Assembly: GCA_007753675.1 (NCBI GenBank)
Contig: CP036432.1
Span: 6,946,233-7,010,232, forward strand
DNA: 64,000 nt
Direction: 5' to 3'
Origin: Stieleria magnilauensis
GTDB lineage: Bacteria > Planctomycetota > Planctomycetia > Pirellulales > Pirellulaceae
Positions 1 through 8,814 of this stretch are shown here, one piece after another. Numbering within the stretch: the first letter of the stretch is position 1; every line of letters starts with the position of its first letter. Under the pieces are notes generated by a model, which worked only from the letters and a program-made list of their open reading frames with translations, searched no databases and was not told the DNA's origin. The position numbers were made by a program, and so were the translations under genes.

Positions 1-15
1 AAAGGTGTCAGGACA

Positions 16-779
16 AAAGGTGTCAGGACTCTTTTTTTCGGTCATTCAGATCTGTTAGGCTATCGCAATGGGACGACCAAAACGTGCTGACGAAGCCGGT
101 GGCATTTATCACGCGCTGAACCGCGGGAACGCTCGCGCGGATATTTTTCATAAACCAGAGGACTACGACGCCTTTGAGCGGATCCTTGCCGACGGGCTGA
201 GTCTTTACCCCTGTCAAATCCTTGCCTACCAATTGATGCCAAACCATTGGCACTTTGTGCTCAGCCCGACCCAGGATGGCGGAATGAGCAACTTCTTGCG
301 GTGGGTTTCTCTGACACACACCATGCGCCTGCATGCGCATTATGGCAGTGCCGGTGAAGGACATATCTACCAGGGAAGATTCAAGAGCTTTCCGATGCAA
401 GATGACGAACATTTCTTCACAGTCTGCAGGTATGTGGAGCGAAATGCTCTACGGGCGAACTTGGTCGATCGAGCAGAGGATTGGAAATGGGGATCACTCG
501 CCCGTTGGCTCGCCAAGCGTGAGCCCGAACCAAAACTTCTGTCGCCCTGGCCGATTGCACGTTTGCCAAATTGGTCACAACGGGTCAACGAACCACTCAC
601 CGAGGACGAACTGAAAGCGATTCGGTGGAGCGTCAGACGCGGAAGCCCCTACGGCGATGAAACGTGGGTCGAGTCAATCGCGAGACGTCTTGACCTGGAG
701 TCCACGCTGCGCCCCCGAGGACGGCCCCGGAAAAAGCAGCTAGCTAAGCAAAAGGCAGAAAAAGAGTCCTGACACCTTT
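16..779 (+). mobile_element. REP-associated tyrosine transposase unit with 21-bp terminal inverted repeats
   Basis: Positions 16-36 and 759-779 are a perfect 21-bp inverted repeat whose core is AAAGGTGTCAGGACTC. They bracket a single transposase gene, and its stop codon lies inside the right repeat. A further direct copy of the first 14 bases (AAAGGTGTCAGGAC) sits at 1-14, so the repeat continues toward or beyond the window start. REP-associated (RAYT) transposases are usually single-copy genes flanked by the palindromes they recognise, which fits. Whether the unit still moves cannot be told. Confidence 0.75.
68..772 (+). CDS. REP-associated tyrosine transposase (Y1_Tnp / IS200-like superfamily)
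   Basis: This 234-aa protein is an HUH-type single-strand DNA transposase of the RAYT group. The HUH motif is visible as MPNHWHFV near residues 58-65, and the putative catalytic tyrosine lies in CRYVERNALRA near residues 119-129. The N-terminus MGRPKRADEAGGIYHALNRG is the usual opening of this family. The C-terminal tail is basic (RPRGRPRKKQ), as expected for DNA binding. The ATG at 68 fits the family start. The gene lies between 21-bp inverted repeats, and the stop codon overlaps the right one. It appears intact. Confidence 0.93.
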   Translation: MGRPKRADEAGGIYHALNRGNARADIFHKPEDYDAFERILADGLSLYPCQILAYQLMPNHWHFVLSPTQDGGMSNFLRWVSLTHTMRLHAHYGSAGEGHIYQGRFKSFPMQDDEHFFTVCRYVERNALRANLVDRAEDWKWGSLARWLAKREPEPKLLSPWPIARLPNWSQRVNEPLTEDELKAIRWSVRRGSPYGDETWVESIARRLDLESTLRPRGRPRKKQLAKQKAEKES

Positions 780-784
780 GTTGC

Positions 785-1684
785 CTACACGATGGTTGTG
801 TCGAACGCTCCGACCGATTGGTCGTTATCACAATCGTCCGGTCGATCAATTCGGCAAACGATGACTGAGATATTGTCCTCGCCTCCTGCACGGTTGGCCT
901 CGTCGATCAAACGGCCAACGGCCTGCTCGCTGTTGTCAGCCGATGAAATGATCAGACGAATCGTTTCGTCATTCAACATCCCTGTCAGGCCATCGCTGCA
1001 CAAAACCAGCACGTCATCGTGTTGCAGGCGGCATCGAACCGCTTCCGGACGAACCTGTTTTTCACTCCCGCCAACGCAATTCCAAAGCACATGTCGCCAG
1101 TTCTTGACAGCCTCATCGTCGGGTGACATGCCGCCGGAATCAATCAACTGTTGGGCGATGGTATGGTCCGTTGTCAGCTGTTGAAACTGACCATTGCGGA
1201 GCAGATAGCACCGACTGTCACCGGCATGAACGACGAACATCCGCGGCCACAACAGATAGGCCATCGTCACGGTGGTCCCCATGCGTCGCCCGCCGGGTCC
1301 ACCCGCGGACCAAATTTTCTTTTGCACCGACTTCAAACAATCCGACAATTCGTCGAGAAACTCTTGCTCGTCGTCGGCCGAGAGTTTCAGGAACCAATGC
1401 ATCATATCGAGCACGTATTTTGCCGATGCTTCGATTGCCGTATGGCTCGCTTGTTCGCCGCTCTGATGCCCCCCCATGCCGTCGGCGACGACCATGATGC
1501 TTCCTTGCTGACACCCGAACAGTTCCGCGTTTTGCTTTTCCGGAATGTCCGTTTGCCGAACGGTAAGCTGACGCCGTAAATCGGCAACCATGAAATGATC
1601 TTGATTTTCCTCACGTTTTTTGCCGATGTCGCTGGCACCGAAAATATCAAACCCATCCGTTCTCATCGGACATCCCTCGTTCAC
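785..1684 (-). CDS. PP2C-family serine/threonine protein phosphatase
   Basis: A 299-aa soluble Mg/Mn-dependent phosphatase of the PPM/PP2C family, expected to dephosphorylate Ser/Thr phosphoproteins in the cytoplasm. The motifs appear in family order: REENQDH near 24-30, VADGMGGH near 66-73, GTTVT near 136-140, HAGDSRCY near 153-160, CSDGLTG near 229-235 and GGEDNISVIV near 268-277. All metal-binding aspartates appear present. The start is a GTG at 1684 that overlaps the TGA of the upstream small ORF (GTGA), which suggests translational coupling. An alternative ATG lies at 1666. No partner kinase is adjacent; the nearest Ser/Thr kinase in the window is at 46493-49309. Confidence 0.93.
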   Translation of the reverse strand: MNEGCPMRTDGFDIFGASDIGKKREENQDHFMVADLRRQLTVRQTDIPEKQNAELFGCQQGSIMVVADGMGGHQSGEQASHTAIEASAKYVLDMMHWFLKLSADDEQEFLDELSDCLKSVQKKIWSAGGPGGRRMGTTVTMAYLLWPRMFVVHAGDSRCYLLRNGQFQQLTTDHTIAQQLIDSGGMSPDDEAVKNWRHVLWNCVGGSEKQVRPEAVRCRLQHDDVLVLCSDGLTGMLNDETIRLIISSADNSEQAVGRLIDEANRAGGEDNISVIVCRIDRPDDCDNDQSVGAFDTTIV

Positions 1685-1872
1685 TTACGTTCGCTTAAAT
1701 CGTTTCCCTGACTGCTTGCCTTCACATTTCGCGGCAACGTCTTCATGTCGCGCGACTCCAAATGCGGCCGCCGCTGAATGATCGCCGTTTTCACCCGATC
1801 CCAAGGATCCTCGGACCACGTCGGTTCGGCTGACTGTTTTTCAACCACGGTGACACTGTTTTCAAGTTTCAC
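1681..1872 (-). CDS. small hypothetical protein translationally coupled to the PP2C gene
   Basis: A 63-aa ORF with no recognised domain, rich in charged residues and without a membrane segment. It starts at GTG 1872 with a good Shine-Dalgarno sequence (AGGAG on the minus strand, 1880-1884, spacing 7). Its TGA overlaps the GTG of the phosphatase gene by four bases. That arrangement is the main evidence it is translated; the protein sequence itself offers no family match. It could also be only a leader ORF that couples ribosomes to the phosphatase gene. Confidence 0.5.
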   Translation of the reverse strand: MKLENSVTVVEKQSAEPTWSEDPWDRVKTAIIQRRPHLESRDMKTLPRNVKASSQGNDLSERK

Positions 1873-1879
1873 GGTGGCA

Positions 1880-1884
1880 CTCCT
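1880..1884 (-). promoter_or_regulatory. Shine-Dalgarno site of the small ORF upstream of PP2C
   Basis: AGGAG on the minus strand, seven bases upstream of the GTG at 1872. It supports translation of the 63-aa ORF and fixes its start. Confidence 0.5.
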
Positions 1885-2263
1885 ATGCTCATTTTTTTCG
1901 ATAAGCCGCGTCTGCCAGGGGTGGCGGATCGATTCGCTTCATCGATGCGAGGCTCATACGCAAACGATGTGCCATTGACAAACCTGACGCGACAATCCGA
2001 GGGGAATCAGGAGACGCGAGATTTGCAACGTTTGATGGAGCTGCGTTTTCGCATGAACAGATGGCGGTCATTGCCGTGCGGATTGAAGCCAAAATACAAC
2101 ATCGAGCAGTCCATTGACAACGTATCTAAGCAAGACGACGTCGAAATGAAGGGAAGAGAGAACACGACGAACGAAGCAACGTGCGACGGGGACGTGCGAC
2201 GCGGACACGGCCCCGGTCGACACGCATCTTGTGCGGTCCATCGAGACACCGGACGTCGAGAAG
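1885..2263. other. intergenic stretch, nothing recognised
   Basis: About 380 bases between two minus-strand genes. The open frames here lack domain-like sequence and convincing ribosome sites. It should contain the promoter of the small ORF/PP2C pair, but no clear -35/-10 could be chosen. Confidence 0.4.
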
Positions 2264-3892
2264 CTAATCTCCCGCAGTCGGTGCCGGAAGCACTGATACC
2301 AAGACTGCCGTGTCAGAAGCCTCGCCAGAGTAAAAGGCGAGGTAGTGGGTGTCCCCGATCGCGGTGGCGTTCACGTTACCCGCGTCGAAGGTGATCCGGC
2401 TGCCCGTGGCGACGGCTTCCGAATCGGGCCATTTGAGCGGATTGTCGAACACGTCGTCTGGATCGACGACTCGACGACGAAGGATCCCTCGCCCACGCTG
2501 GTAGTAGTAGTTGCTCAGCAAACCGGTTTCGGCGTCGAGGATCAGGCTGGGCGTCGAAGCGAGGACCTCGCCGATGTTTGTTTGCGTCCGCGTCCACGTG
2601 GCACCAAAATCAGTCGAGACCATTTGGAATTGAGATCGCGCCGTCGAAATGCCTCCCTGTTCGGTCCGTGCAACTGCCAGAATCCTTCCGTCGCCAAGAT
2701 AGACAGCAGAGGGCTCGGTCGGCCACTGCGGTTTGGTCAGCCCGGATTCGATGGTGGTCTGTGCCCAAGTTGCGCCATCGTCTCTGCTGGTCAGCGTGCC
2801 CCACGAGTGACTCGGGCCATTATCACCGTAATTCCCTGCAAACCACAGTGCCATGAGCCCGACGGTGGGGACGTTGAAGATGTCGGTGATCTGGATGGGC
2901 ATCACGTCGAGCTTCGGGGTTGCCACGAGCGAGAACGTCACGCCATCGGTGCTGCGGTAAAGGTCGTGGTTCCACTCCGATCCGATTCGACGCACCCAGA
3001 GGAACATCGCCCCTGTGGAATCCAGGCCCTTCCCGATGGCGACCTCGCCGCCGTTGGGCGTGTCGGCGACAACTGTTTCCGCCGTCCACGTTTTTCCGTT
3101 GTCCATGGACGTGCGGGCGTAAACAGCGCGCGCATCTTCGGCGATCGTATGCCCCGAGCCTCGGCTATACACGCAGACCAGCTTCTCTCCGATGGCCTGA
3201 ATCATCGGCCATGAGTTATAGCCGCTGACGTCCTGCACGACCCGCGGCTTTGGCAGAGCGTTCAGCGGCGTCACCTTGACCATTGCCAGGCCAGTGGGGT
3301 GGGTGAACGAGTCGGCGGGATCGCCCGGCTCCCGCTGAATGCGCACCCACAGGGGCGCGTTCGGATCCACCGGATAGTAGGACTCCAAGACGATCGTCCG
3401 CGTGTACAGCGGTGCGGACGGCAGTGCCGTTCGCACGGGCGTTCCCAGCACATACCGGGACGTGAAGGCGGCATCCTCCACCATCTGCGAGAGGTGGCAT
3501 CGATAGACATCACCATGGATCGGGCTCGTCGACTCATCCGTCGTGGTCACAACGATCTCAACCTTCACGGCGGCGCAACCGCTCGGTAAGCCCGACACGA
3601 GTCCGGCGACCGACTGCCCCACCGTGGAACCCGACAATGACCATACCGGGATGTGCGTGGAGCCGCTCGACATGAGCACTTGCGAAGGTTGGCCCGTGGC
3701 GATCGACAGGTCGGTTGCGCTCAGGCAGATCGGAGGCCCCGCTGAGCCGCCGGGTAATCGCTGTTCACTCCCTCGCCCACCATCCCCGGCAAACGCTTGT
3801 TCTTTTTCACCGGGAGATTTGGCCGGATTGTCCACCCCGACGCTGGTGGCAGTCGAGGCGAGTATCGCCATGGACAGGAGGATCATTCGCAT
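2264..3892 (-). CDS. secreted BNR/Asp-box repeat protein, sialidase-like beta-propeller
   Basis: With the ATG at 3892 the product is 542 aa and opens with a signal peptide (MRMILLSMAILASTATS). The reading frame runs back to 4015, but the extra 41 residues look unlike a signal region. Four Asp-box motifs (SxDxGxTW type) are visible: SMDNGKTW near 262, STDGVTF near 314, SRDDGATW near 369 and STDFGATW near 426. These mark a six-bladed sialidase-like propeller in the C-terminal two thirds. The N-terminal ~210 residues look like a separate beta-rich domain. The catalytic Arg triad of true sialidases could not be verified, so the substrate is unknown; an exported glycan-acting or glycan-binding role is inferred. 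Confidence 0.8.
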   Translation of the reverse strand: MRMILLSMAILASTATSVGVDNPAKSPGEKEQAFAGDGGRGSEQRLPGGSAGPPICLSATDLSIATGQPSQVLMSSGSTHIPVWSLSGSTVGQSVAGLVSGLPSGCAAVKVEIVVTTTDESTSPIHGDVYRCHLSQMVEDAAFTSRYVLGTPVRTALPSAPLYTRTIVLESYYPVDPNAPLWVRIQREPGDPADSFTHPTGLAMVKVTPLNALPKPRVVQDVSGYNSWPMIQAIGEKLVCVYSRGSGHTIAEDARAVYARTSMDNGKTWTAETVVADTPNGGEVAIGKGLDSTGAMFLWVRRIGSEWNHDLYRSTDGVTFSLVATPKLDVMPIQITDIFNVPTVGLMALWFAGNYGDNGPSHSWGTLTSRDDGATWAQTTIESGLTKPQWPTEPSAVYLGDGRILAVARTEQGGISTARSQFQMVSTDFGATWTRTQTNIGEVLASTPSLILDAETGLLSNYYYQRGRGILRRRVVDPDDVFDNPLKWPDSEAVATGSRITFDAGNVNATAIGDTHYLAFYSGEASDTAVLVSVLPAPTAGD

Positions 3893-4248
3893 GACAGGCT
3901 GAGCGGAAACGGAGTAGGAGTTGGCCAATACGGCATCGAAAAGTTGTAACCGGACAGGCTGGGGGAACGGCACGGTGTGGTTCTCGATATTTGGTGGGTA
4001 AGTTTTGGTGTTCATTGTCAGAGGTAAATGGTCGCATGTACTGAGTCCTCATTCGGCGTTGTACGAATGCCGCGAGAACGAAGTCACGTCATTTGAAGAA
4101 ATTGTAACCCGACGCGAGTCGCGACAGCGGATGTGCGACGACTCGGGGCGGAGTATGATGAAGCGCCGAAGTCTTTTCGAATACACTTGCATTTTGCCGA
4201 AGCGATTTAGGTCTCATTTCTGAGACCACGCCTCAAGGGAATCTGAAT
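3893..4248. other. intergenic region between divergent genes
   Basis: About 350 bases between the BNR gene (minus) and the DUF3500 gene (plus). It presumably holds both promoters, but no distinctive operator or repeat was seen. Confidence 0.4.
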
Positions 4249-5328
4249 ATGAAACTGCTCGCCGTCGCCACCTGCCTTTTACTCAGCATCACAGTCGCAC
4301 AAGCTCAGGAGACTGAGGAGAAACACAAGGCTCCCGTCACCGAGATGCGCCAGTCCGCGGTTGCCTTTCTCGAAGGGCTCAGTCCGGAACTGCGAAAGCA
4401 GGCCATGTTCCCGCTCGACGATAAAGAACGTCGAGCATGGAGCAATCTCCCGGCAACTTCGTTTAAACGGGAAGGGGTCAGCTTCAAGGAGATGTCACCG
4501 GAACAACGGACGCTCGCACATCAATTGCTGCAAAGCACCCTCAGTAGTCAGGGCTATCTGAAAACAACAGGGATCATGCATCTTGATGAGATCCTCAAGA
4601 GCCTGGCTGAGCAGCGTCGCCCCAACAATACACCGATGTTTGGGCATGACCTTTACTGGATCGGCATCTTCGGCGATCCCGCGAAGGACGATTCGTGGGG
4701 GTGGCAACTCGACGGGCATCACCTCGCGCTCAACATCACGGTCGTTGGCGATGAGGTTTCAGTCCGACCGGCATTCATGGGCTCGGATCCTGCCAGGCTG
4801 CCCGAGGGCACGTACTCGGGCTGGATGGTTCAAAACGCGGAAGACGAGAAAGGGAAACGGCTTTTCGAGTCGCTGACCGAAAAACAGCGAGCCAAAGCAA
4901 TCATTGACACTGTGGCCCCCCGTGACGTGATCACCGGCCCGACCCGCGGGGATCAGTTAAAGACGCCAACGGGTTTGCCGGCGTCGGAGCTGAATGCCGC
5001 CCAGCGACGCCTGTTGATGTCTCTGATTGACGAATACGTTCATAACTACGAGCACAACATCGCTCATCTCCAATTGGATCGAATCTTGAAATCCGGCTTG
5101 GACAAGATTCATTTTGCTTGGGCCGGCACGGCCGAGGGCAAGCCCTATTACTACCGAATCCACGGCCCCACGGTGATCATCGAGTTTGACAACCACTATC
5201 CTCCAGGACGCAACTCCGGCCCCGTCAACCACATTCACACCGTGTTTCGCGAACCAGGCAACGACTACGGTGACGATCTGTTGAAGAAGCACTTACTGGA
5301 AAGCCCGCACCACCAGAACGAACGGTAA
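4249..5328 (+). CDS. secreted DUF3500 family protein
   Basis: A 359-aa exported protein with a clear signal peptide (MKLLAVATCLLLSITVAQAQ, cleavage after AQA). The body matches the DUF3500 pattern as I know it: an N-terminal helical part with ELRKQAMFPLDDKERRAWSN, the central FGHDLYWIGIFGDP and WGWQLDGHHLALNI blocks, and the C-terminal IHFAWAG, YYYRIHGPTVIIEFDN and NHIHTVFRE blocks. The histidine-rich motifs suggest metal binding, but no function is established for the family. A short ORF resembling a propeller fragment follows closely at 5346. Confidence 0.88.
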   Translation: MKLLAVATCLLLSITVAQAQETEEKHKAPVTEMRQSAVAFLEGLSPELRKQAMFPLDDKERRAWSNLPATSFKREGVSFKEMSPEQRTLAHQLLQSTLSSQGYLKTTGIMHLDEILKSLAEQRRPNNTPMFGHDLYWIGIFGDPAKDDSWGWQLDGHHLALNITVVGDEVSVRPAFMGSDPARLPEGTYSGWMVQNAEDEKGKRLFESLTEKQRAKAIIDTVAPRDVITGPTRGDQLKTPTGLPASELNAAQRRLLMSLIDEYVHNYEHNIAHLQLDRILKSGLDKIHFAWAGTAEGKPYYYRIHGPTVIIEFDNHYPPGRNSGPVNHIHTVFREPGNDYGDDLLKKHLLESPHHQNER

Positions 5329-5345
5329 CTCGCCGCACCAAGCTG

Positions 5346-5675
5346 GTGCGCTATGACGACGACTGGACCGAGACAGGCGAGTGGTCGTTCAGCGAATCGG
5401 TGATTCAACGTTTTCTGCCCAATAGCAATTCCGGTGGCGCGTTCGGCCCAGATGGACGACTGTTCGTGACCGGACATGACCACGCGGAACTCTACGTCCT
5501 GGACGTGCCGGCCGACGATCGCGAACTCAAACATGTCGCGACGGTTCCAGCACCGATTGCGGGCCAGGGGATCGCCTGGGACCACGATGATTCGGGTATC
5601 TTGTTGGGAATCGTTCGTGCCCGTCATGAAGTCGTCTTCATGCGAGTTTTACATTCAAACCGAAGTATCCCATGA
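5346..5675 (+). CDS. short beta-propeller-like protein, probably a C-terminal remnant
   Basis: A 109-aa ORF starting at GTG, 17 bases after the DUF3500 stop. The sequence (GGAFGPDGRLFVTGHDHAELYVLDVP, GQGIAWDHDDSGILLGI) reads like the last one or two blades of a SMP-30/propeller-type protein, with typical GPDG and GHDH turns. No signal peptide or full propeller is present, and the frame stays open upstream into the DUF3500 gene without an obvious start. It overlaps the next gene's ATG by four bases (5672-5675). A decayed gene tail is more likely than a functional small protein. Confidence 0.45.
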   Translation: MRYDDDWTETGEWSFSESVIQRFLPNSNSGGAFGPDGRLFVTGHDHAELYVLDVPADDRELKHVATVPAPIAGQGIAWDHDDSGILLGIVRARHEVVFMRVLHSNRSIP

Positions 5676-6946
5676 ATCACCGAGCGTTTGTTGCCTTGCT
5701 GGCAGTCGCTTGCCTTTCGGGGGCATCTCATCGATGCCGAGCCGATGAACCGCTGGTCGTTGTCGCCGATTTCGAAGGAGCTTCGGTTCGTGACGTCGAA
5801 ATCGACGAACGAGAGCGAAGTGTAAGTTTCGCGCCGGGGGGAGATCCCGAACGGGGTTGGCCCTGTTGGTGGTATTTCCGGATTGACGGGATCGAAGTCG
5901 ACGAAGAGATCACGTTGCGGTTGCGCGGATCGAGTGCTGCGATCGCAAAGCAAAAACCGTTGGCAGCTTCGTGGGCGATGCCGGCTCAGGCGACCTATTC
6001 GATCGATGGGGAGTCTTGGCAACACACGGCCCCGGGCGAACGTCAGGGCGAGTGGATGATCTACACGCTCAAACCGAATGCGGCGTCACTGTATGTCGCC
6101 TGGGGTCCGCCCTACACACCCAAGACCGCCGAGAAGTTCGTGCGAGACGTCGGCGAACGTTCATCTCATGCAACTGCCACGGTGCTCTGTCGTTCCCGCG
6201 CCGGACGCCCGGTTCCAATGCTTCATGTGCGAGAGGGCCAGCGGGAGTCGAAAGATCGGTTCGGCGTCTGGGTCCAGGCTCGTCAACATGCCTGGGAGAG
6301 CGGTTCAAGCTGGGTGGCTCAGGGGTTCGCAGAATGGATCACCGGTGACGATCAGAATGCAGCATGGCTCCGGCAGCATGCCGACATCTATGTCATCCCC
6401 ATCATGGACGTGGACAACACCGCGACCGGCAACGGCGGCAAGAACGCACTTCCGCACGACCACAATCGCGACTGGTCACCCAAGCCACATTGGAACGAGA
6501 CCCGGGCGGCGCAGCGAATGGTCACGGACTTGATTGCAGAAGACCGCATGGATGTCTTTCTAGACCTGCACAATCCCGCTCCCGGCGACCCCAGTTTTTT
6601 CTACATCCTGCCGCGAGAGCTCATCGACGAACCGATGATCCGTCTACGCGACCGGTTCATTGATCTTGCCTATGCAAAGATTAGCAAGATCAAGCCCATG
6701 ATCCCGATGAGTCGTCACCCCAAAGTGACCGGCTCGAGTTATCACCCGCTTTGGCGACAGATCAGCGCCAATTGGGTCAGCATGAATGGAAACGCGGACA
6801 CCGTGAGTTTGTGCTTGGAAACGATTTGGAACTCACCGAAGAGCACGACAACGGGTTACCGGGCGGTCGGTGCGAGCCTTGCCGCCGCGGTGCAGGAGTA
6901 TCTCGCCGAGCGAACGGTGTCACCACCAAAGTTACCACAGCGGTAA
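5672..6946 (+). CDS. secreted M14-type zinc carboxypeptidase (cytosolic carboxypeptidase-like)
   Basis: A 424-aa protein with an N-terminal signal peptide (MNHRAFVALLAVACLSGASHRCRA). Residues ~25-170 form the beta-sandwich N-domain typical of cytosolic-carboxypeptidase-like M14 enzymes. The peptidase domain follows, with ARQHAWESGSSW holding the zinc ligands His and Glu (HxxE), then HDHNRDW, LDLHNPAPGDPSF with the third zinc His, and LCLETIW with the candidate catalytic Glu. All key residues seem present, so an active exported metallocarboxypeptidase is likely; substrate unknown. It overlaps the preceding fragment by ATGA-like spacing. Confidence 0.83.
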   Translation: MNHRAFVALLAVACLSGASHRCRADEPLVVVADFEGASVRDVEIDERERSVSFAPGGDPERGWPCWWYFRIDGIEVDEEITLRLRGSSAAIAKQKPLAASWAMPAQATYSIDGESWQHTAPGERQGEWMIYTLKPNAASLYVAWGPPYTPKTAEKFVRDVGERSSHATATVLCRSRAGRPVPMLHVREGQRESKDRFGVWVQARQHAWESGSSWVAQGFAEWITGDDQNAAWLRQHADIYVIPIMDVDNTATGNGGKNALPHDHNRDWSPKPHWNETRAAQRMVTDLIAEDRMDVFLDLHNPAPGDPSFFYILPRELIDEPMIRLRDRFIDLAYAKISKIKPMIPMSRHPKVTGSSYHPLWRQISANWVSMNGNADTVSLCLETIWNSPKSTTTGYRAVGASLAAAVQEYLAERTVSPPKLPQR

Positions 6947-6970
6947 GCGGGCGAACGATCAAAAACAATA

Positions 6971-7043
6971 CCCACCGATGGCAGCGCGAACCCACGGATG
7001 ACAGGGTGCCAAAAATCCGTGGATTCGCGCTGCCATCGGTGGG
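6971..7043. repeat. dispersed hairpin repeat, copy 1
   Basis: A 29-bp inverted repeat (arms 6971-6999 and 7015-7043, one mismatch) around a 15-base loop. The arms contain CACCGATGGCAGCGCGAA. A second copy lies at 37039-37111 in opposite orientation, with loop and arms largely conserved. It lies 24 bases after the carboxypeptidase stop, between convergent genes, so it could also act as a transcription barrier. Confidence 0.85.
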
Positions 7044-7125
7044 CTCACTGGTCAATTCATCGCTCCGTCAGTCACAACCTGTCCCGCTTCTTCGCGGCTT
7101 CCTCAATCTGAGAGTTGAGGGAGCA

Positions 7126-8475
7126 CTAGATCCAGGTTGGTTCCCAGCCTTTTCGATAAGGCTTGGTGACCCACTCTTGCGCCTGAGCATGGTTGGTGAT
7201 CGTGAGAGCGTCGGCATCCCACGCAAGCTCTTGCCCCGGGAATCGAATGCCGATGGTTCCCAACAACACGGTCTCGGTCAGCGGTCCGGCGTAGTCGAAG
7301 TGGGAGGTCGTTTTCCCGTTGCCCATGCAGGCATCGGCCCACTGCGTGTAGTGGTCGACTCCATCGATGACAGGTAATTCCTTCGCAGGAAATTTCTCTT
7401 CGGGAAAAATCGTGGGCATCGCCACGTGCGGAATGACCAACGAACCTTTTTCGCCGACAAGAACCGAGCCTGCCTTGGGGAGCTGATAGTTCGCGGGGAC
7501 ATCCCCCAGCTTCTCTCGCGGCGGCAACACACCCGCCGCGTCGTACCACGTGACGCGCAGCGTGGGTTCGGCCGTATACTCGGTGCCTGGGAACTCGTAA
7601 TAAACCGTCGCGCGATCGGTCCATGACTCTGCAAGCAGTGTCGGCGCCTCCACCGTGAGCTTGGTGGGTGACGTCAGCTTGAGCGATTTGAAAACGGGAT
7701 CCAAAATGTGGCATCCGAAATCGCCGAGTTGTCCGGTCCCGTAAGCTTGCCAACCACGCCAATTGAACGGGTGATACATTTCAAGCTTGAAGGGACGCTC
7801 TGATGCAACACCCTGCCAAAGGTCCCAGCGGACATGCTCGGGTACGGGATCGCTGCCCTTTGGTCTGGGGATGTTCCTGGGCCAGGACGGTTGCCCTCCT
7901 TGCCACGAATGGACTTCCTTGACCTTTCCGATCATACCCGTGTGCACCATGTGCACCGCCGTGCGATACGCGGAATGGGATTGAATCTGATTGCACATTT
8001 GCGTCGTGACGTTGAACTTCGCGGCGGCCTTTCGCATCTGCCTCGCTTCGTGGACGGTGTGCGTCAGAGGTTTCTGGCAGAATACGTGTTTTCCGAGGTG
8101 CATGGCGGCCAACGAAATCGGCGCATGCATGAAATCGGGTGTCGACACCAGCACACCGTGGATGTCACTTGAATCATCAAGAAGCTTTCGCCAGTCGTCG
8201 TATTGTCGTGCGGATCGGTACTTCTGTGCCGCTTGGCCAAGATGCTTGGCGGAGCTGTCGATGTCGCACAGCGCGATGACGTCGACATCAGGACTAGCGG
8301 CCACACCGTTCAAGTCGCTCCAGCCCTTGCCGCCGGTTCCGACACTGGCGATCCCCAGTCGTCGGTTCGCACCGTAGACACGCGAATAGTGAAGGGCGTT
8401 CAAGCCGATTGCTGTGCTACCTGCGGCAGCTGACTTCAGGAACGAGCGGCGGGTGGGAAAGGAGGGCATGGCCAT
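7126..8475 (-). CDS. Gfo/Idh/MocA family oxidoreductase with Tat signal
   Basis: A 449-aa NAD(P)-dependent dehydrogenase exported by the twin-arginine pathway. TRRSFLKSAAAGS at residues 8-20 is the Tat motif. The Rossmann fold begins at GIASVGTGGKGWSD near 41, and the family EKP motif is present as CQKPLTH with Gln replacing Glu. The C-terminal domain carries GQLGDFGCHILDP, which contains the usual active-site His. This is the common planctomycete periplasmic subgroup. The substrate is presumably a sugar or polyol but is not predictable from sequence. Confidence 0.9.
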   Translation of the reverse strand: MAMPSFPTRRSFLKSAAAGSTAIGLNALHYSRVYGANRRLGIASVGTGGKGWSDLNGVAASPDVDVIALCDIDSSAKHLGQAAQKYRSARQYDDWRKLLDDSSDIHGVLVSTPDFMHAPISLAAMHLGKHVFCQKPLTHTVHEARQMRKAAAKFNVTTQMCNQIQSHSAYRTAVHMVHTGMIGKVKEVHSWQGGQPSWPRNIPRPKGSDPVPEHVRWDLWQGVASERPFKLEMYHPFNWRGWQAYGTGQLGDFGCHILDPVFKSLKLTSPTKLTVEAPTLLAESWTDRATVYYEFPGTEYTAEPTLRVTWYDAAGVLPPREKLGDVPANYQLPKAGSVLVGEKGSLVIPHVAMPTIFPEEKFPAKELPVIDGVDHYTQWADACMGNGKTTSHFDYAGPLTETVLLGTIGIRFPGQELAWDADALTITNHAQAQEWVTKPYRKGWEPTWI

Positions 8476-8814
8476 TTTCCGAGGTGGGTTGGATGGGGAG
8501 GGGATTACCTGGCGAAGGTGGGAGGCAGCACGTCTTCAGCACACCGCTTTGCAGAGGCACTTCAGTCGCGCAGCCCACATCCTACCTTGCCCACGCACGC
8601 GTCACAACAAAATGGACGCTTTCTTGGTGGGTGCAACAACGGAGGTATGCGCGTTTCGCTTTCAATCCCGCCGACCGACGCCAGTCGCGCCGTGAGAAAC
8701 TCATTCGTGCTATTCGTGGACAAATTCTTCTCCGCTGGTTCCGTGAATGTCCAGCGACTGAAAACCCTGCTGCGATGGATGTGCTCAATGGACGCCCTCT
8801 GCTGGAATTTCTAT
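8476..8814. other. intergenic stretch, nothing recognised
   Basis: About 340 bases between two minus-strand genes. Open frames here (8409-8900 plus strand) have no family-like sequence. No repeat or RNA was recognised. Confidence 0.4.

Noticed and set aside
1885-2394. 169-aa plus-strand frame downstream of the PP2C region
   Set aside because: Basic, low-complexity sequence (ending RSRWRSRYPRRR) that runs into the antisense of the BNR gene; no ribosome site or family.
2345-3214. 289-aa plus-strand frame opposite the BNR gene
   Set aside because: Antisense shadow of a gene with Asp-box repeats; no family features of its own.
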